Part shown: one piece after another, positions 42,772 to 52,252 of the stretch | Layout of the letters: every line of letters begins with the position of its first letter | Position numbering within the stretch: the first letter of the stretch is position 1 | From: Rhizobium anhuiense | GTDB lineage: Bacteria > Pseudomonadota > Alphaproteobacteria > Rhizobiales > Rhizobiaceae | Length of the DNA: 64,000 bases | Reading direction: 5' to 3' | NCBI RefSeq assembly: GCF_003985145.1 | Contig: NZ_ML133533.1 | Span: forward strand, 62,001 to 126,000 | Translations under genes and position numbers: made by a program | The notes under the pieces: model-generated | What the model was told of the DNA's origin: nothing | Seen by the model: the letters and a program-made list of their open reading frames with translations, nothing else | The model's database searches: none

Positions 42772-44022
42772 ATGGTATCGGGAAACCCGCCACGCCATTC
42801 GAAGAGCGCCGACGAGCCGGTCACGATCGACCTCGATGCACAGGAATTCGCCTCCGCAGCCGATACCGAAAAGCCGGTAGAGAGCCCAGCCGGTGATGCC
42901 GACACTACCGCCGCCACGGACGACGGCCTGACGCCCGAAACCGAAGCTGCCTCGCATGCCGAATATGAAGAAAAGCCTGCGGCGGAGGCGCTTGAGGAGG
43001 AACCGGTAGCTTCGGAACCGTCCTACACCCCTCCTCCCGAACAGCCCGCGCCGAAGAGCGCCGGCACCTCCGGTCTCATTGCCGCCGGCATCTTCGGCGG
43101 CCTCGTGGCGCTGCTCGGCGCCGGCGCCATCCAGTATGCCGGTTACCTCCCGAGCTCGTCTGCGCCACAGGCGACCTCGCCGGAGACCGCCGAGCTTTCC
43201 GGCGAGATCGACGGCCTGAAACAGGCCGTCGCCAACCTTGCCGCCAACCCGGCGAGCACGGATGACGGCGCGCTCGAGAAGCGCGTCGCTGCGCTGGAAT
43301 CGGCGGCGAAGGCTCCCGCAGCCGGTGCACCGGCCGATTCGGCAAATGTCGAGGCGCTCAACCAGAAGATTGCGGAACTGACCGGCCAGGTCGATCAGCT
43401 GCGCGCCACACTTGCCCAGTCTTCCGAACAGCAGACGACGAACGGCGCCGATATATCCAAGCGCCTCGAAGAGGCCGAAAAGAAGCTGAACGAGCCGCGC
43501 GAGGACGTCGCCGTCGCCCGGGCGATCGCGGCCGCCGCCCTTAAGGCGGCGATCGATCGCGGCGGTCCGTTTGTGGCCGAACTCGACACTTTCGCCGGCG
43601 TCGCGCCCGACGATCCTGCTGTCGCCGACCTCCGCGCCTTTGCCGAGACCGGCATTCCCTCACGCGCCGAACTGGTGGCAGCGGTTCCCGATGTCGCCAC
43701 CGCGATCGTCGAAGCCGTCAACCAGCCGGATCCGAACCAGAGCTGGTCGGACCGGCTGATGTCGAGCGCCAAGTCGCTGGTGAGCGTTCGCCCCGTCGGC
43801 AATATAGAGGGTGAAAGCGTCGAAGCCATTGCTGCCCGCATGGAGGACAAAGTGAAGAGCGGTGACCTGCCCGGCGCTTCCGCCGAATGGAACAATCTGC
43901 CCGCCCTCGGCAAGCAGGCGTCGACCGCCTTCAAGCAATCACTCGAAGCGCGCATCCGCGTCGAGGAACTGGTCGGGGGCGCGCTGTCGAAAGCCGTTTC
44001 CGGCACCGGCAAGGAAGGATAA
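42772..44022 (+). CDS. Mic60/mitofilin-like membrane protein
   Basis: 416 residues. An acidic Pro/Glu-rich cytoplasmic N-terminus (about 1-105) precedes a single transmembrane helix (SGLIAAGIFGGLVALLGAGAI). A predicted coiled coil follows (about residues 140-250, ENVEALNQKIAELTGQVDQL type repeats). The C-terminal part (VARAIAAAALKAAIDRGGPFVAELDTFAGVAPDDPAV) is mitofilin-like. Alphaproteobacterial Mic60 homologues, encoded beside hemY-like genes, shape intracytoplasmic membranes; this gene has exactly that neighbourhood. GAGGA precedes ATG 42772, favoured over ATG 42751. Confidence 0.85.
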   Translation: MVSGNPPRHSKSADEPVTIDLDAQEFASAADTEKPVESPAGDADTTAATDDGLTPETEAASHAEYEEKPAAEALEEEPVASEPSYTPPPEQPAPKSAGTSGLIAAGIFGGLVALLGAGAIQYAGYLPSSSAPQATSPETAELSGEIDGLKQAVANLAANPASTDDGALEKRVAALESAAKAPAAGAPADSANVEALNQKIAELTGQVDQLRATLAQSSEQQTTNGADISKRLEEAEKKLNEPREDVAVARAIAAAALKAAIDRGGPFVAELDTFAGVAPDDPAVADLRAFAETGIPSRAELVAAVPDVATAIVEAVNQPDPNQSWSDRLMSSAKSLVSVRPVGNIEGESVEAIAARMEDKVKSGDLPGASAEWNNLPALGKQASTAFKQSLEARIRVEELVGGALSKAVSGTGKEG

Positions 44023-44026
44023 GGCC

Positions 44027-45643
44027 ATGCTGATCCGCCTTGTCGCCTTCGCCCTCTTCGTGCTGCTTCTCGCCTATGGCTTCTCCTGGCTTGCCGATCG
44101 CCCCGGCGATCTCTCGCTGATCTGGGAGGGCCAGATCTACCAGACGAAGCTGATCGTTGCCGCCAGCGCCATCATCGCTCTCATCGCCGCCGTGATGATC
44201 GCATGGTGGTTCGTCCGCCTGGTCTGGACTTCGCCGCATTCGGTGACGCGATATTTCCGCGCCCGCAAGCGCGACCGCGGTTATCAGGCGCTGTCCACCG
44301 GCCTGATCGCCGCCGGCGCCGGCAATGCCCTGCTTGCCCGCAAGATGGCCGCCCGCTCGCGCGGCCTCATCCGCGCCGATCAGGAACCGCTGATCAACCT
44401 GCTCGAAGCTCAGGCCGCCCTGATCGAGGGCCGCCATGACGAGGCGCGCGCCAAGTTCGAGGCCATGGCCAACGATCCCGAGACGCGCGAACTCGGCCTG
44501 CGCGGCCTTTATCTCGAAGCCCGCCGTCTCGGGGCCAACGAGGCGGCCCGCCAATATGCTGAAAAGGCGGCCGACAACGCGCCCTATCTGCCTTGGGCCG
44601 CCCAGGCGACGCTCGAATATCGCAGCCAGGCCGGCCGCTGGGACGATGCGATCCGCCTGCTCGAACAGCAGAAGGCTGCCCGCGTCGTCGAAAAGGCCGA
44701 AGCCAACCGTTTGCACGCCGTCCTGCTGACGGCGCGCGCCGGCGAGAAGCTGGAAAGCAACCCGGCCGGTGCCCGCGACGACGCCCAGCAGGCGCTGAAG
44801 CTCGCCGCCGATTTCATTCCGGCAGCTCTCGTCGCTGCAAAGGCGCTGTTCCGCGAAGGCGGCGTGCGCAAAGCCGCCTCGATCCTCGAACAGGCATGGA
44901 AATCGGCACCGCATCCGGAGATCGGCCAGGCCTATGTCAGGGCTCGCAGCGGCGATTCCACGCTCGACCGGCTGAAGCGTGCCGAACGGCTGGAAGGGCT
45001 GCGCCCGAACAATGTCGAATCCCTTCTCGTCGTCGCGCAGGCGGCACTCGACGCGCAGGAATTCGCCAAGGCGCGCGCCAAGGCGGAAGCGGCGGCACGC
45101 ATGCAGCCGCGTGAAGCCGCCTTCCTGCTCTTGGCCGACATCGAAGAGGCCGAGACCGGCGACCAGGGCCGCGTGCGCCACTGGCTGGCCCAGGCGCTCA
45201 AGGCGCCGCGCGATCCGGCCTGGGTGGCGGATGGTTTCGTCTCCGACAAATGGCTGCCGATATCGCCGGTGACCGGCCGTCTCGACGCCTTCGAATGGAA
45301 GGCGCCTTTCGGCCAGATCGAAGGTTCGCTCGAAGACGGTTCGACGCCGGCCTCGATCGAAACAGCTCTGAAGACGCTGCCGCCGCTGCGTGACGTCAGG
45401 CCGGAAAGCCCCGTCAACGACCATCGCATCATCGAGCTGGAACGCGCTGCGACGATTGCCGAGGCTGTGCGCCCCACGCCGGCACCAGCGCCGGCAAAAT
45501 CGAAACCCGTCGAACCGGCCGTGAGCGATAAAGCGCCGGCGCCGAATGAGGCAAAACCTTTCTTTGGCGGGTTGCCGGATGATCCCGGCGTTCGCGATCC
45601 CAGGGTGGAACCGGAACCCAAGACACGGCTCCGCCTTTTCTGA
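44027..45643 (+). CDS. HemY-like TPR membrane protein
   Basis: 538 residues. Two N-terminal hydrophobic helices (MLIRLVAFALFVLLLAYGFSW and LIVAASAIIALIAAVMIAWWFV) are followed by HemY-N and tetratricopeptide-like helical repeats (for example YQALSTGLIAAGAGNALLARKMA ... LINLLEAQAALIEGRHDEARAKFEAMA). The C-terminus is Pro/Ala-rich and low in complexity. HemY-N proteins are linked to heme synthesis by operon position, but the biochemical role is unknown. This is not the protoporphyrinogen oxidase also called HemY. It starts 4 bp after the Mic60-like gene. Confidence 0.88.
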   Translation: MLIRLVAFALFVLLLAYGFSWLADRPGDLSLIWEGQIYQTKLIVAASAIIALIAAVMIAWWFVRLVWTSPHSVTRYFRARKRDRGYQALSTGLIAAGAGNALLARKMAARSRGLIRADQEPLINLLEAQAALIEGRHDEARAKFEAMANDPETRELGLRGLYLEARRLGANEAARQYAEKAADNAPYLPWAAQATLEYRSQAGRWDDAIRLLEQQKAARVVEKAEANRLHAVLLTARAGEKLESNPAGARDDAQQALKLAADFIPAALVAAKALFREGGVRKAASILEQAWKSAPHPEIGQAYVRARSGDSTLDRLKRAERLEGLRPNNVESLLVVAQAALDAQEFAKARAKAEAAARMQPREAAFLLLADIEEAETGDQGRVRHWLAQALKAPRDPAWVADGFVSDKWLPISPVTGRLDAFEWKAPFGQIEGSLEDGSTPASIETALKTLPPLRDVRPESPVNDHRIIELERAATIAEAVRPTPAPAPAKSKPVEPAVSDKAPAPNEAKPFFGGLPDDPGVRDPRVEPEPKTRLRLF

Positions 45644-45660
45644 AATGGAACGAAAACCGC

Positions 45661-46146
45661 ATGTTCGAACGCTTTCAGGCATTCTTCCAAAAGCTCACCG
45701 CCGACCACCCGAAGAAAGGATTTGCCCCTGATGATCCGCGCATCGCAGTGGCAGCGCTCTGCATGCAGGTCATGGAGGCCGACGGTCAGATCAAAGCCAG
45801 CGAGAAAAAGCGGCTGCGCAAGCTCCTGAAGGAGCAGTATGCCCTCGACGGCAAGCAGCTCGATGCTCTGATGGCCGCTGGTCTGGAGGCGGAAAGCACC
45901 GCCGTCGACTATTATCGCTTCACCGCCGACCTGAAACGCCATCTCAATACCGAGCAACGGCTGGAGCTGATCGGCATCCTCTGGGACATCGTCTATGCCG
46001 ATGGCGAACGCAGCGAGATGGAAGACCATGTGATCTGGCGTATCGCCGATCTGCTCGGCGTCTCCTCGCGCGAGCGCATCCAGAAGCGGCAAGAGGCCGC
46101 CGCCAGGGTGACCGATGTCCAGGTTGCGCAAGATGATGCCGACTGA
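45661..46146 (+). CDS. TerB-like (tellurite resistance B domain) protein
   Basis: 161-residue all-helical protein of the TerB superfamily. AVAALCMQVMEADGQIKASEKKRLRKLLKEQYALDG and the later LIGILWDIVYADGERSEMEDHVIWRIADLLGVS carry the paired acidic (D/E) metal-type positions of the domain. No membrane segment. It follows the HemY-like gene by 17 bp, so it belongs to the heme/Mic60 operon. Actual role in tellurite resistance is not implied. Confidence 0.87.
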   Translation: MFERFQAFFQKLTADHPKKGFAPDDPRIAVAALCMQVMEADGQIKASEKKRLRKLLKEQYALDGKQLDALMAAGLEAESTAVDYYRFTADLKRHLNTEQRLELIGILWDIVYADGERSEMEDHVIWRIADLLGVSSRERIQKRQEAAARVTDVQVAQDDAD

Positions 46147-46888
46147 GCAGAGTCCGAACCGCGACGGGCGCCCGATCTTGATCGTCCTGCATCAGGAACG
46201 ATCGAGCCCCGGCCGCGTCGGCCAATTGCTCGTCGAAAAGGGCTACCGTCTCGATATCCGTCGCCCGGTTCTCGGCGAGGCGCTTCCGACGACGCTCGAA
46301 GACCATGCCGGCGCCGTCGTCTTCGGCGGACCGATGAGCGCCAACGAACCCGATGACTTCGTCAAGAAGGAGATCGACTGGATCGACATTCCCCTGCGGG
46401 AGAAGCGCCCTTACCTCGGCATCTGCCTGGGGGCGCAGATGCTGGTGCGTCATCTCGGCGGCAAGGTGCAGCCGAATGCCGACGGCTCGACGGAGATCGG
46501 CTGGTATCCGCTGCACCCGACCGAGAAGGGCCGCCTGCTGATGCACTGGCCGAAGATGGTCTATCATTTCCATCGCGAGGGTTTCGAGCTGCCGCGCGGC
46601 GCCGAGCTACTGGCCGAAGGCGATGCCTATCCGAACCAGGCCTTCCGCTATGGCGGCAACGCCTGGGGCCTGCAGTACCATGCCGAACTCACCCGGGTGA
46701 TGATGCATCGCTGGGTCGTGCATGGCGCCCATCGCTTCATCCTGCCGAACGCTCAGCAGGGCCGCGAACATCTCGAGGGACGCATGCTGTTCGACGCGCC
46801 GCTGAAAGCCTGGCTGACCGAGTTCCTCGACATCGTCTTCGAGGGAAAGACGGCGAAAGCCGCTTCCCCGATCACGCTTCCCGCATAA
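46136..46888 (+). CDS. Class I glutamine amidotransferase-like protein
   Basis: 250 residues. The nucleophile Cys is in YLGICLGAQMLVRHLGG and the catalytic His in WGLQYHAELT; AVVFGGPMSANEPDD forms the oxyanion region. This is a stand-alone GATase1 domain resembling GMP synthase amidotransferase subunits, with no synthetase domain. It may hydrolyse glutamine or gamma-glutamyl compounds. The start ATG (46136) overlaps the end of the TerB-like gene; nearby ATGs at 46115 and 46133 are possible. Confidence 0.85.
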   Translation: MPTEQSPNRDGRPILIVLHQERSSPGRVGQLLVEKGYRLDIRRPVLGEALPTTLEDHAGAVVFGGPMSANEPDDFVKKEIDWIDIPLREKRPYLGICLGAQMLVRHLGGKVQPNADGSTEIGWYPLHPTEKGRLLMHWPKMVYHFHREGFELPRGAELLAEGDAYPNQAFRYGGNAWGLQYHAELTRVMMHRWVVHGAHRFILPNAQQGREHLEGRMLFDAPLKAWLTEFLDIVFEGKTAKAASPITLPA

Positions 46889-46919
46889 AGCGTCGTTCGG
46901 CAGGACCGCTCTGTCGCGG

Positions 46920-48155
46920 TTATGTGCTGGGCGCGTCGAGCGTATCGATCTGCCGCAATTTCGGGAAACGCGAAGCCCAGATCGCTGCCACGGCAAGCGT
47001 TCCGATCCCGCCGATAACAACCGCCGGCACCGCGCCGAAGATCGACGCCATGGTGCCTGCCCTGAATTCCCCGAGTTCGTTCGAAGCGCCGACGAAGACC
47101 ATGTTGACCGCATTGACCCGGCCGCGCAGATGATCCGGCGTCCAGAGCGCAATCAGGCTCTCGCGCACATAGACCGACACCATGTCGGCCGCCCCCATCA
47201 GCGCCAGCGCCGCGATCGAGACCTCGGTGTTGGTCGAGATGCCGAAGATGATCGTTCCGACGCCGAACAGGGCGACGCCGATGAACATGTAGATGCCGGC
47301 GCGGTGTTTGAGCGGATAGGCGGCAAGGAAGATCGCCATGACGATGGCGCCAAGGCCGGGTGCGGCGCGCAGCAGTCCGAGCCCCCAGGGACCGAGTGTC
47401 AGGATATCGCGCGCGAAGATCGGCATCAGCGCCGTCGCGCCGCCGAGCAATACGGCGAAGAGATCGAGTGAGATCGCCCCGAGCACCACCCTTTCGGCGC
47501 GGATGAAGCTGAAGCCGCCGAGGATCATCGCCCAGCTCTTGGTCTCGCCCGTCGTCTTCTGCTCCGGCTTCGGGATCATGTAGAGAAGGGCCGCACCGAG
47601 CACGGAAAAAATGACCGCCACACTATAGGCGGTCGTCGCGCTGACGCCGTAGAGCAGGCCGCCGAGCACCGGCCCGGTGATCGCCGCGAGCTGCCAGGAC
47701 GACGAATTCCAGGCGATCGCATTGGAAAGAGCGTGCTCCGGCACGAGATTGGGCGCCAGCGATTGCACCGCCGGCGACATGAAGGCGCGTTCGATGCCGA
47801 AGATCAAAAGGACGGCGAAAACAGGCAGGGGCGTGAAGGTGCCCATCACAGTCATGACCAGCAGCGCCAGCGTGCAGAGCGCGCTCACCAGCGAGCAGAG
47901 AGCCGCGATCGCCCGGCGATTGTACCGGTCGGCCACCGAACCGGTGACGAGCATGAGCAGCAGCGACGGCAGGAACTGCACGAGACCGATCAGGCCGAGA
48001 TAGATCGCCTTGCCCGTCTGGTCGTACATCTGCCAGCCGACGGCAACGCTGACGATCTGCTGCGAGAAGGAAAGCAGGAAGCGCGCGAAGAAGAACCGCG
48101 TGTAGGACGAATGCCGAAACGCGGCAAAACGGTCTCCGGTGGGCGCAAACGACAT
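46920..48155 (-). CDS. MFS transporter (EntS-like)
   Basis: 411 residues with about 12 transmembrane helices of the MFS_3 / enterobactin exporter-like group. RHSSYTRFFFARFLLSFSQQIVSVAVGWQMYDQTG and GSVADRYNRRAIAAL (helix 2-3 loop, Arg-rich) are characteristic. The substrate is unknown; siderophore or drug export are family possibilities. The start at 48155 is chosen because the upstream ten residues are basic and atypical. It is convergent with the amidotransferase gene across 31 bp. Confidence 0.85.
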   Translation of the reverse strand: MSFAPTGDRFAAFRHSSYTRFFFARFLLSFSQQIVSVAVGWQMYDQTGKAIYLGLIGLVQFLPSLLLMLVTGSVADRYNRRAIAALCSLVSALCTLALLVMTVMGTFTPLPVFAVLLIFGIERAFMSPAVQSLAPNLVPEHALSNAIAWNSSSWQLAAITGPVLGGLLYGVSATTAYSVAVIFSVLGAALLYMIPKPEQKTTGETKSWAMILGGFSFIRAERVVLGAISLDLFAVLLGGATALMPIFARDILTLGPWGLGLLRAAPGLGAIVMAIFLAAYPLKHRAGIYMFIGVALFGVGTIIFGISTNTEVSIAALALMGAADMVSVYVRESLIALWTPDHLRGRVNAVNMVFVGASNELGEFRAGTMASIFGAVPAVVIGGIGTLAVAAIWASRFPKLRQIDTLDAPST

Positions 48156-48295
48156 GGATGTTTTCCGAGGAGACGGGCGCCGCAATAGCTGCAGAGCCGC
48201 CCGTTAAACATGATTCACCGCGCGTCTCCACACGGCACTTGCTCGTTTAGTCGCCAATGTCTACATGTCTGTCAACAACGAATTTGGAGATGACG

Positions 48296-48586
48296 ATGTT
48301 TGCGCTGTTTCAAACCATTGATTTGGCTTTGAATATTTACACCTGGATCCTGATTGGCAGTGCCATTTTTTCCTGGCTCTATGCCTTTAACGTCATCAAC
48401 TCCAGCAATCAGTTCGTCAATTCGGTCGGCACTTTTCTCTATAACGTCACCGAACCGGCGCTGAAGCCGATCCGCCGCTTTCTGCCGAACCTTGGCGGCA
48501 TCGACATTTCGCCGATCATCCTGCTGCTGATCATCTTCTTCCTGCGCACCTTGCTGTGGACCACGCTGTACCCGCTGGTCGCTTGA
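48296..48586 (+). CDS. YggT family membrane protein
   Basis: 96 residues, with two hydrophobic helices (LALNIYTWILIGSAIFSWLYAF and IDISPIILLLIIFFLRTLLW). The YggT signature NVTEPALKPIRRFLPNLGG lies between them. YggT proteins are inner-membrane proteins linked to osmotic or septation-related roles. GGAG lies 6 bases before ATG 48296; ATG 48290 is too close to it. The stop overlaps the start of the YggU/DUF167 gene. Confidence 0.92.
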   Translation: MFALFQTIDLALNIYTWILIGSAIFSWLYAFNVINSSNQFVNSVGTFLYNVTEPALKPIRRFLPNLGGIDISPIILLLIIFFLRTLLWTTLYPLVA

Positions 48587-48894
48587 GCCGTCCCTGGCGC
48601 CTTTTCGATGACCATCTGCGCCTCGCCGTCCGGCTGACGCCGAATGGCGGGCGTGACGCAATCGATGGCATCGAGGCCGACGGCGAGGGTGAAGCCCTCC
48701 TGAAGGCGCGCGTCACATCGGTCCCGGAAAAGGGCAAGGCAAACAAGGCCCTCATCCTGCTGATCGCGCAATCGCTGCGCATTCCCAAATCCAGCGTCAG
48801 CTTTGTCTCCGGCGAGACCGCACGCAAAAAAATCCTCCGGATCGACGGCGACCCGGAGGATTTGGCAAGAAAGCTCGAAGCGTTTCTTCGCTGA
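48583..48894 (+). CDS. DUF167/YggU family protein
   Basis: 103-residue protein of the UPF0235 family. LRLAVRLTPNGGRDAIDGI, LKARVTSVPEKGKANKALILLIAQSL and SVSFVSGETARKKILRIDGDPEDL are highly typical. The TTG start overlaps the yggT stop (TTGA), implying coupling; an upstream ATG at 48556 would lie inside yggT. yggT-yggU pairing is common in proteobacteria. It ends 4 bp before the convergent ppa gene. Confidence 0.9.
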   Translation: MSRPWRLFDDHLRLAVRLTPNGGRDAIDGIEADGEGEALLKARVTSVPEKGKANKALILLIAQSLRIPKSSVSFVSGETARKKILRIDGDPEDLARKLEAFLR

Positions 48895-48898
48895 ACGA

Positions 48899-49435
48899 TC
48901 AGCCCTTCGTCGTCTTGGCGCGCTCGACGGCTTCGAGGATCAGTTCGCCGGCTTCCTTGGAGTCGCCCCAGCCGAAGATTTTCACCCACTTGCCGGGCTC
49001 CAGATCCTTGTAGTGCTCGAAGAAGTGCTCGATCTGCTTCAGCGTGATCTCGGGAAGATCGGTGTAGTCCTTCACCTTCTCGTAGCGCAGCGTCAGCTTC
49101 GGCGACGGCACGGCGATGATCTTCTCGTCCTTGCCGGAATTGTCTTCCATCTTCAGGACGCCGATCGGGCGGACATTGATGACGCAGCCGGGAACCAGCG
49201 GGCGGGTGCTGGCGATCAGCACATCGATCGGGTCGCCGTCTTCCGACAGTGTGTGCGGCACGAAACCATAATTGCCGGGATAGGTCATCGGCGTATAGAG
49301 GAAACGATCGACCACCAGCGTGCCGGCTTCCTTGTCCATCTCATACTTGATGGGATGACCGCCGACCGGAACCTCGACGATAACGTTGACGTCCTCAGGT
49401 GGATTATTACCGATGGAAATAGCGTCGATGCGCAT
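48899..49435 (-). CDS. ppa: Inorganic pyrophosphatase (family I)
   Basis: Soluble Mg-dependent pyrophosphatase, 178 residues. The start MRIDAISIGNNPPEDVNV is chosen; the open frame runs further upstream without a ribosome site. Active-site landmarks are PIKYEMDKEAG, YTPMTYPGNYGFVPHT and DGDPIDVLI. It drives biosynthetic reactions by removing pyrophosphate. It is convergent with the YggU gene. Confidence 0.96.
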   Translation of the reverse strand: MRIDAISIGNNPPEDVNVIVEVPVGGHPIKYEMDKEAGTLVVDRFLYTPMTYPGNYGFVPHTLSEDGDPIDVLIASTRPLVPGCVINVRPIGVLKMEDNSGKDEKIIAVPSPKLTLRYEKVKDYTDLPEITLKQIEHFFEHYKDLEPGKWVKIFGWGDSKEAGELILEAVERAKTTKG

Positions 49436-49617
49436 AGGAAACTCCCGCGAGGTTGAATTTGTTCGCAGCCAGATAATCAGTTTCATGTGGCAACGCAACA
49501 TCGCACAGCGCCAATGCTTGACTGCAGCGGCGCACATTCACATCAAAAACTTCCGGTAGGAGATAGGCGAAGGCCGACTCTAGCGCCGTGCGTCTTTTCA
49601 GACACGCTAGGGATCGA

Positions 49618-50124
49618 TCAGCTCCAGATGAAGCCGATCTTCTTCAATTGCCTGTGGTCGAAACTTTCCATGCCTTCGCAGAAATCGACACCGCCGTGAT
49701 GGCGGTAGAAGCGGCTGGCAGTCTCGTTTTCCTCGAGGCACCAGACCACCAGCCCGTTGCAGCCCAGCGACTTTAACAGCCGGCGCGCCTCGCCGAACAG
49801 CATCCTGCCGAGGCCGATGCCCTGATATTCGGGCCGAAGGTAAAGCTCGTAGATTTCGCCTTCCTGCGGTAAAGCGCGGGCGCGGTTCAGGCCAAGCGTC
49901 GCATAGCCGGCGACGGTGCCGGCAACATCGAGAACCAGCAGCGTTGCCGGCCCGCGCGTCGCCTTGCGCCACCAGCTTTCGCCGCGCCGCTCGATCATCT
50001 GCGTCAGCGCACGATGCGGAATGATACCCGCATAGGTATGCTGCCAGGCGAGCCTGTGTGTTTCCGATATAGCGCGGGCATCATGCGGCTCGGCCCGCCG
50101 GACATCGATCGACAACGTCTTCAT
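49618..50124 (-). CDS. GNAT family N-acetyltransferase
   Basis: 168 residues starting MKTLSIDVRRAEPHDARAI. The acetyl-CoA pyrophosphate-binding motif is GEIYELYLRPEYQGIGLGRMLFGEARRLL. The C-terminal VVWCLEENETASRFYRHHGG completes the GNAT fold. The N-terminal IPHRALTQMIERRGESWW resembles RimI-like/uncharacterised members. Substrate unknown. It is followed upstream by the typA terminator region and stands alone. Confidence 0.9.
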   Translation of the reverse strand: MKTLSIDVRRAEPHDARAISETHRLAWQHTYAGIIPHRALTQMIERRGESWWRKATRGPATLLVLDVAGTVAGYATLGLNRARALPQEGEIYELYLRPEYQGIGLGRMLFGEARRLLKSLGCNGLVVWCLEENETASRFYRHHGGVDFCEGMESFDHRQLKKIGFIWS

Positions 50125-50273
50125 AACGTTTACTCTGGTCCCGCCAGAGGCAATTAACCATATGCGATACCGCATTCCGGTCCATTGCCCACAGACTTAA
50201 CATGTGGACGATGGTCAAAAGTTAACGCTTTTTTAACGATTGTCACAAGATGGAATCGACGCGGCGCACAACA

Positions 50274-50303
50274 AAAACCCCGGCGCGAGGGCCGGGGTTT
50301 TAA
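50274..50303 (-). terminator. Intrinsic terminator of typA
   Basis: AAAACCCCGGC-GCGAG-GGCCGGGGTTTT, 27 bp past the typA stop on the minus strand. The GC-rich stem is flanked by A and T runs, so it could work in both directions. This is one of the clearest terminators in the window. Confidence 0.88.
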
Positions 50304-50329
50304 GGACTTCTCTAAACTGCGCCAGGCTC

Positions 50330-52150
50330 TCAGAGGGCCGCCTTCGACTTTTCGAAACGCTTGCGATCGTTTGCGTCGAGATACATCTTGCGCAGACGAA
50401 TATTCTTCGGCGTCACTTCCATCAGCTCGTCGTCCTGGATCCAGGAGAGTGCGCGATCAAGCGTCATGCGGATCGGCGGCGTCAGCTTCACCGCTTCGTC
50501 CTTGCCGGCGGCGCGGATGTTGGTGAGCTGCTTGCCCTTCAGGACGTTGACTTCAAGGTCGTTGTCGCGCGAATGGATGCCGATGATCATGCCGGCATAG
50601 ACCTTTTCGCCCGGCTCGATGATCATCGGGCCGCGATCTTCCAGGTTGAACATCGCATAGGCGACGGCTTCGCCGGGAGCGTTGGCGAGCAGCACGCCGT
50701 TGACGCGGCCACCGATCACACCCTTGTAGGGCTGGTAGTCGTGGAACAGGCGGTTCATGATCGCCGTGCCGCGCGTATCCGTCAGCAGCTCCGACTGGTA
50801 GCCGATCAGGCCGCGGGTCGGTGCGTAGAAACGCAGGCGGAGACGGTTGCCGCCCGACGGACGCAACTCGACCATTTCGGCCTTGCGCTCGGACATCTTC
50901 TGCACGACGACGCCGGAATGTTCTTCGTCGACGTCGATGACGACCTCTTCGACCGGCTCCAGAAGCTGGCCGCTTTCATCCTTGTGCATCACGACACGCG
51001 GACGCGACACGGCAAGCTCGAAGCCTTCGCGACGCATGGTTTCGATGAGGACGGCGAGCTGAAGTTCGCCGCGGCCGGACACGTAGAACGAATCCTTGCC
51101 TTCGGCTTCTTCGATCTTCAGGGCGACGTTGCCCTCTGCTTCCTTGAAGAGGCGGTCGCGGATGACGCGGCTCGTGACCTTGTCGCCTTCGGTGCCCGCC
51201 AGCGGGCTATCGTTGACGATGAAGGACATGGTGACGGTCGGCGGATCGATCGGCTGCGCCGGCAGCGGTGCTGTGATCGAAGGATCGCAGAAGGTGTCGG
51301 CGACCGTGCCCTTGGAAAGGCCGGCGATCGCAATGATGTCACCTTGATGCGCTTCTTCGATCGGCTGGCGTTCGATGCCGCGGAAGGCGAGGATCTTGGA
51401 AATGCGGCCGGTTTCAATCGTCTTGCCGTCGGCGTGGAGAACCTTCACCGCCTGGTTCGGCTTTATGGAACCGGAATTGATGCGGCCGGTGATGATGCGA
51501 CCGAGGAAGGGGTTGGCTTCGAGGATCGTGCCGATCATCGTAAACGGACCTTCGTGGACGGTCGGCTCCGGAACATGCTTGAGCACCAGGTCGAGAAGCG
51601 GGGTAAGACCCTGATCCTTCGGACCTTCTGGATTGACGTTCATCCAGCCGTCGCGGCCCGAACCGTAGAGGATCGGAAAGTCGAGCTGCTCGTCGGTCGC
51701 GTCGAGGTTTGCAAAGAGGTCGAAGACTTCGTTGATGACTTCTTCGTGGCGACCGTCCGGACGGTCGATCTTGTTGATCGCGACGATCGGGCGAAGGCCA
51801 ACCTTCAGCGCCTTGCCGACGACGAATTTCGTCTGCGGCATCGGGCCTTCCGAGGCATCAACGAGAACGATCGCGCCATCCACCATCGAGAGAATGCGCT
51901 CGACTTCACCGCCGAAGTCGGCGTGGCCGGGGGTGTCGACGATGTTGATGCGGACACCCTTCCATTCCACCGAGGTCGCCTTGGCGAGAATGGTGATGCC
52001 GCGTTCTTTTTCGAGATCGTTCGAGTCCATCACGCGTTCAGCGACACGCTGATTTTCGCGGAACGAGCCGGACTGCTTGAGAAGCTCATCCACCAGGGTC
52101 GTTTTGCCATGGTCAACGTGCGCGATGATCGCGATATTGCGAAGTGCCAT
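50330..52150 (-). CDS. typA: Translational GTPase TypA/BipA
   Basis: 606-residue ribosome-associated GTPase of the EF-G-like group involved in stress and cold growth. G1 motif AHVDHGKTT at residues 10-18, G3 DTPGHADFGGEVER and G4 NKIDRPDGR. The C-terminal domain has RGELQLAVLIETMRREGFEL and GDKVTSRVI earlier. The start MALRNIAIIAHVD was chosen over a 46-codon upstream extension that lacks homology. A strong terminator follows. Confidence 0.96.
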   Translation of the reverse strand: MALRNIAIIAHVDHGKTTLVDELLKQSGSFRENQRVAERVMDSNDLEKERGITILAKATSVEWKGVRINIVDTPGHADFGGEVERILSMVDGAIVLVDASEGPMPQTKFVVGKALKVGLRPIVAINKIDRPDGRHEEVINEVFDLFANLDATDEQLDFPILYGSGRDGWMNVNPEGPKDQGLTPLLDLVLKHVPEPTVHEGPFTMIGTILEANPFLGRIITGRINSGSIKPNQAVKVLHADGKTIETGRISKILAFRGIERQPIEEAHQGDIIAIAGLSKGTVADTFCDPSITAPLPAQPIDPPTVTMSFIVNDSPLAGTEGDKVTSRVIRDRLFKEAEGNVALKIEEAEGKDSFYVSGRGELQLAVLIETMRREGFELAVSRPRVVMHKDESGQLLEPVEEVVIDVDEEHSGVVVQKMSERKAEMVELRPSGGNRLRLRFYAPTRGLIGYQSELLTDTRGTAIMNRLFHDYQPYKGVIGGRVNGVLLANAPGEAVAYAMFNLEDRGPMIIEPGEKVYAGMIIGIHSRDNDLEVNVLKGKQLTNIRAAGKDEAVKLTPPIRMTLDRALSWIQDDELMEVTPKNIRLRKMYLDANDRKRFEKSKAAL

Positions 52151-52252
52151 ATGTGAAATCTCTGAGGCTGGGGCGCACGCTCTAGAGGACGCGCCTATTA
52201 GTTTGGGGCGTCCATACAGTTTTTTTTGCGTTTGCGAAAGGGGGGAACGCGC

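Noticed and set aside
50240..52156. 638-codon plus-strand open frame opposite typA
   Set aside because: It is antisense to typA, runs through the typA terminator and has no ribosome site.
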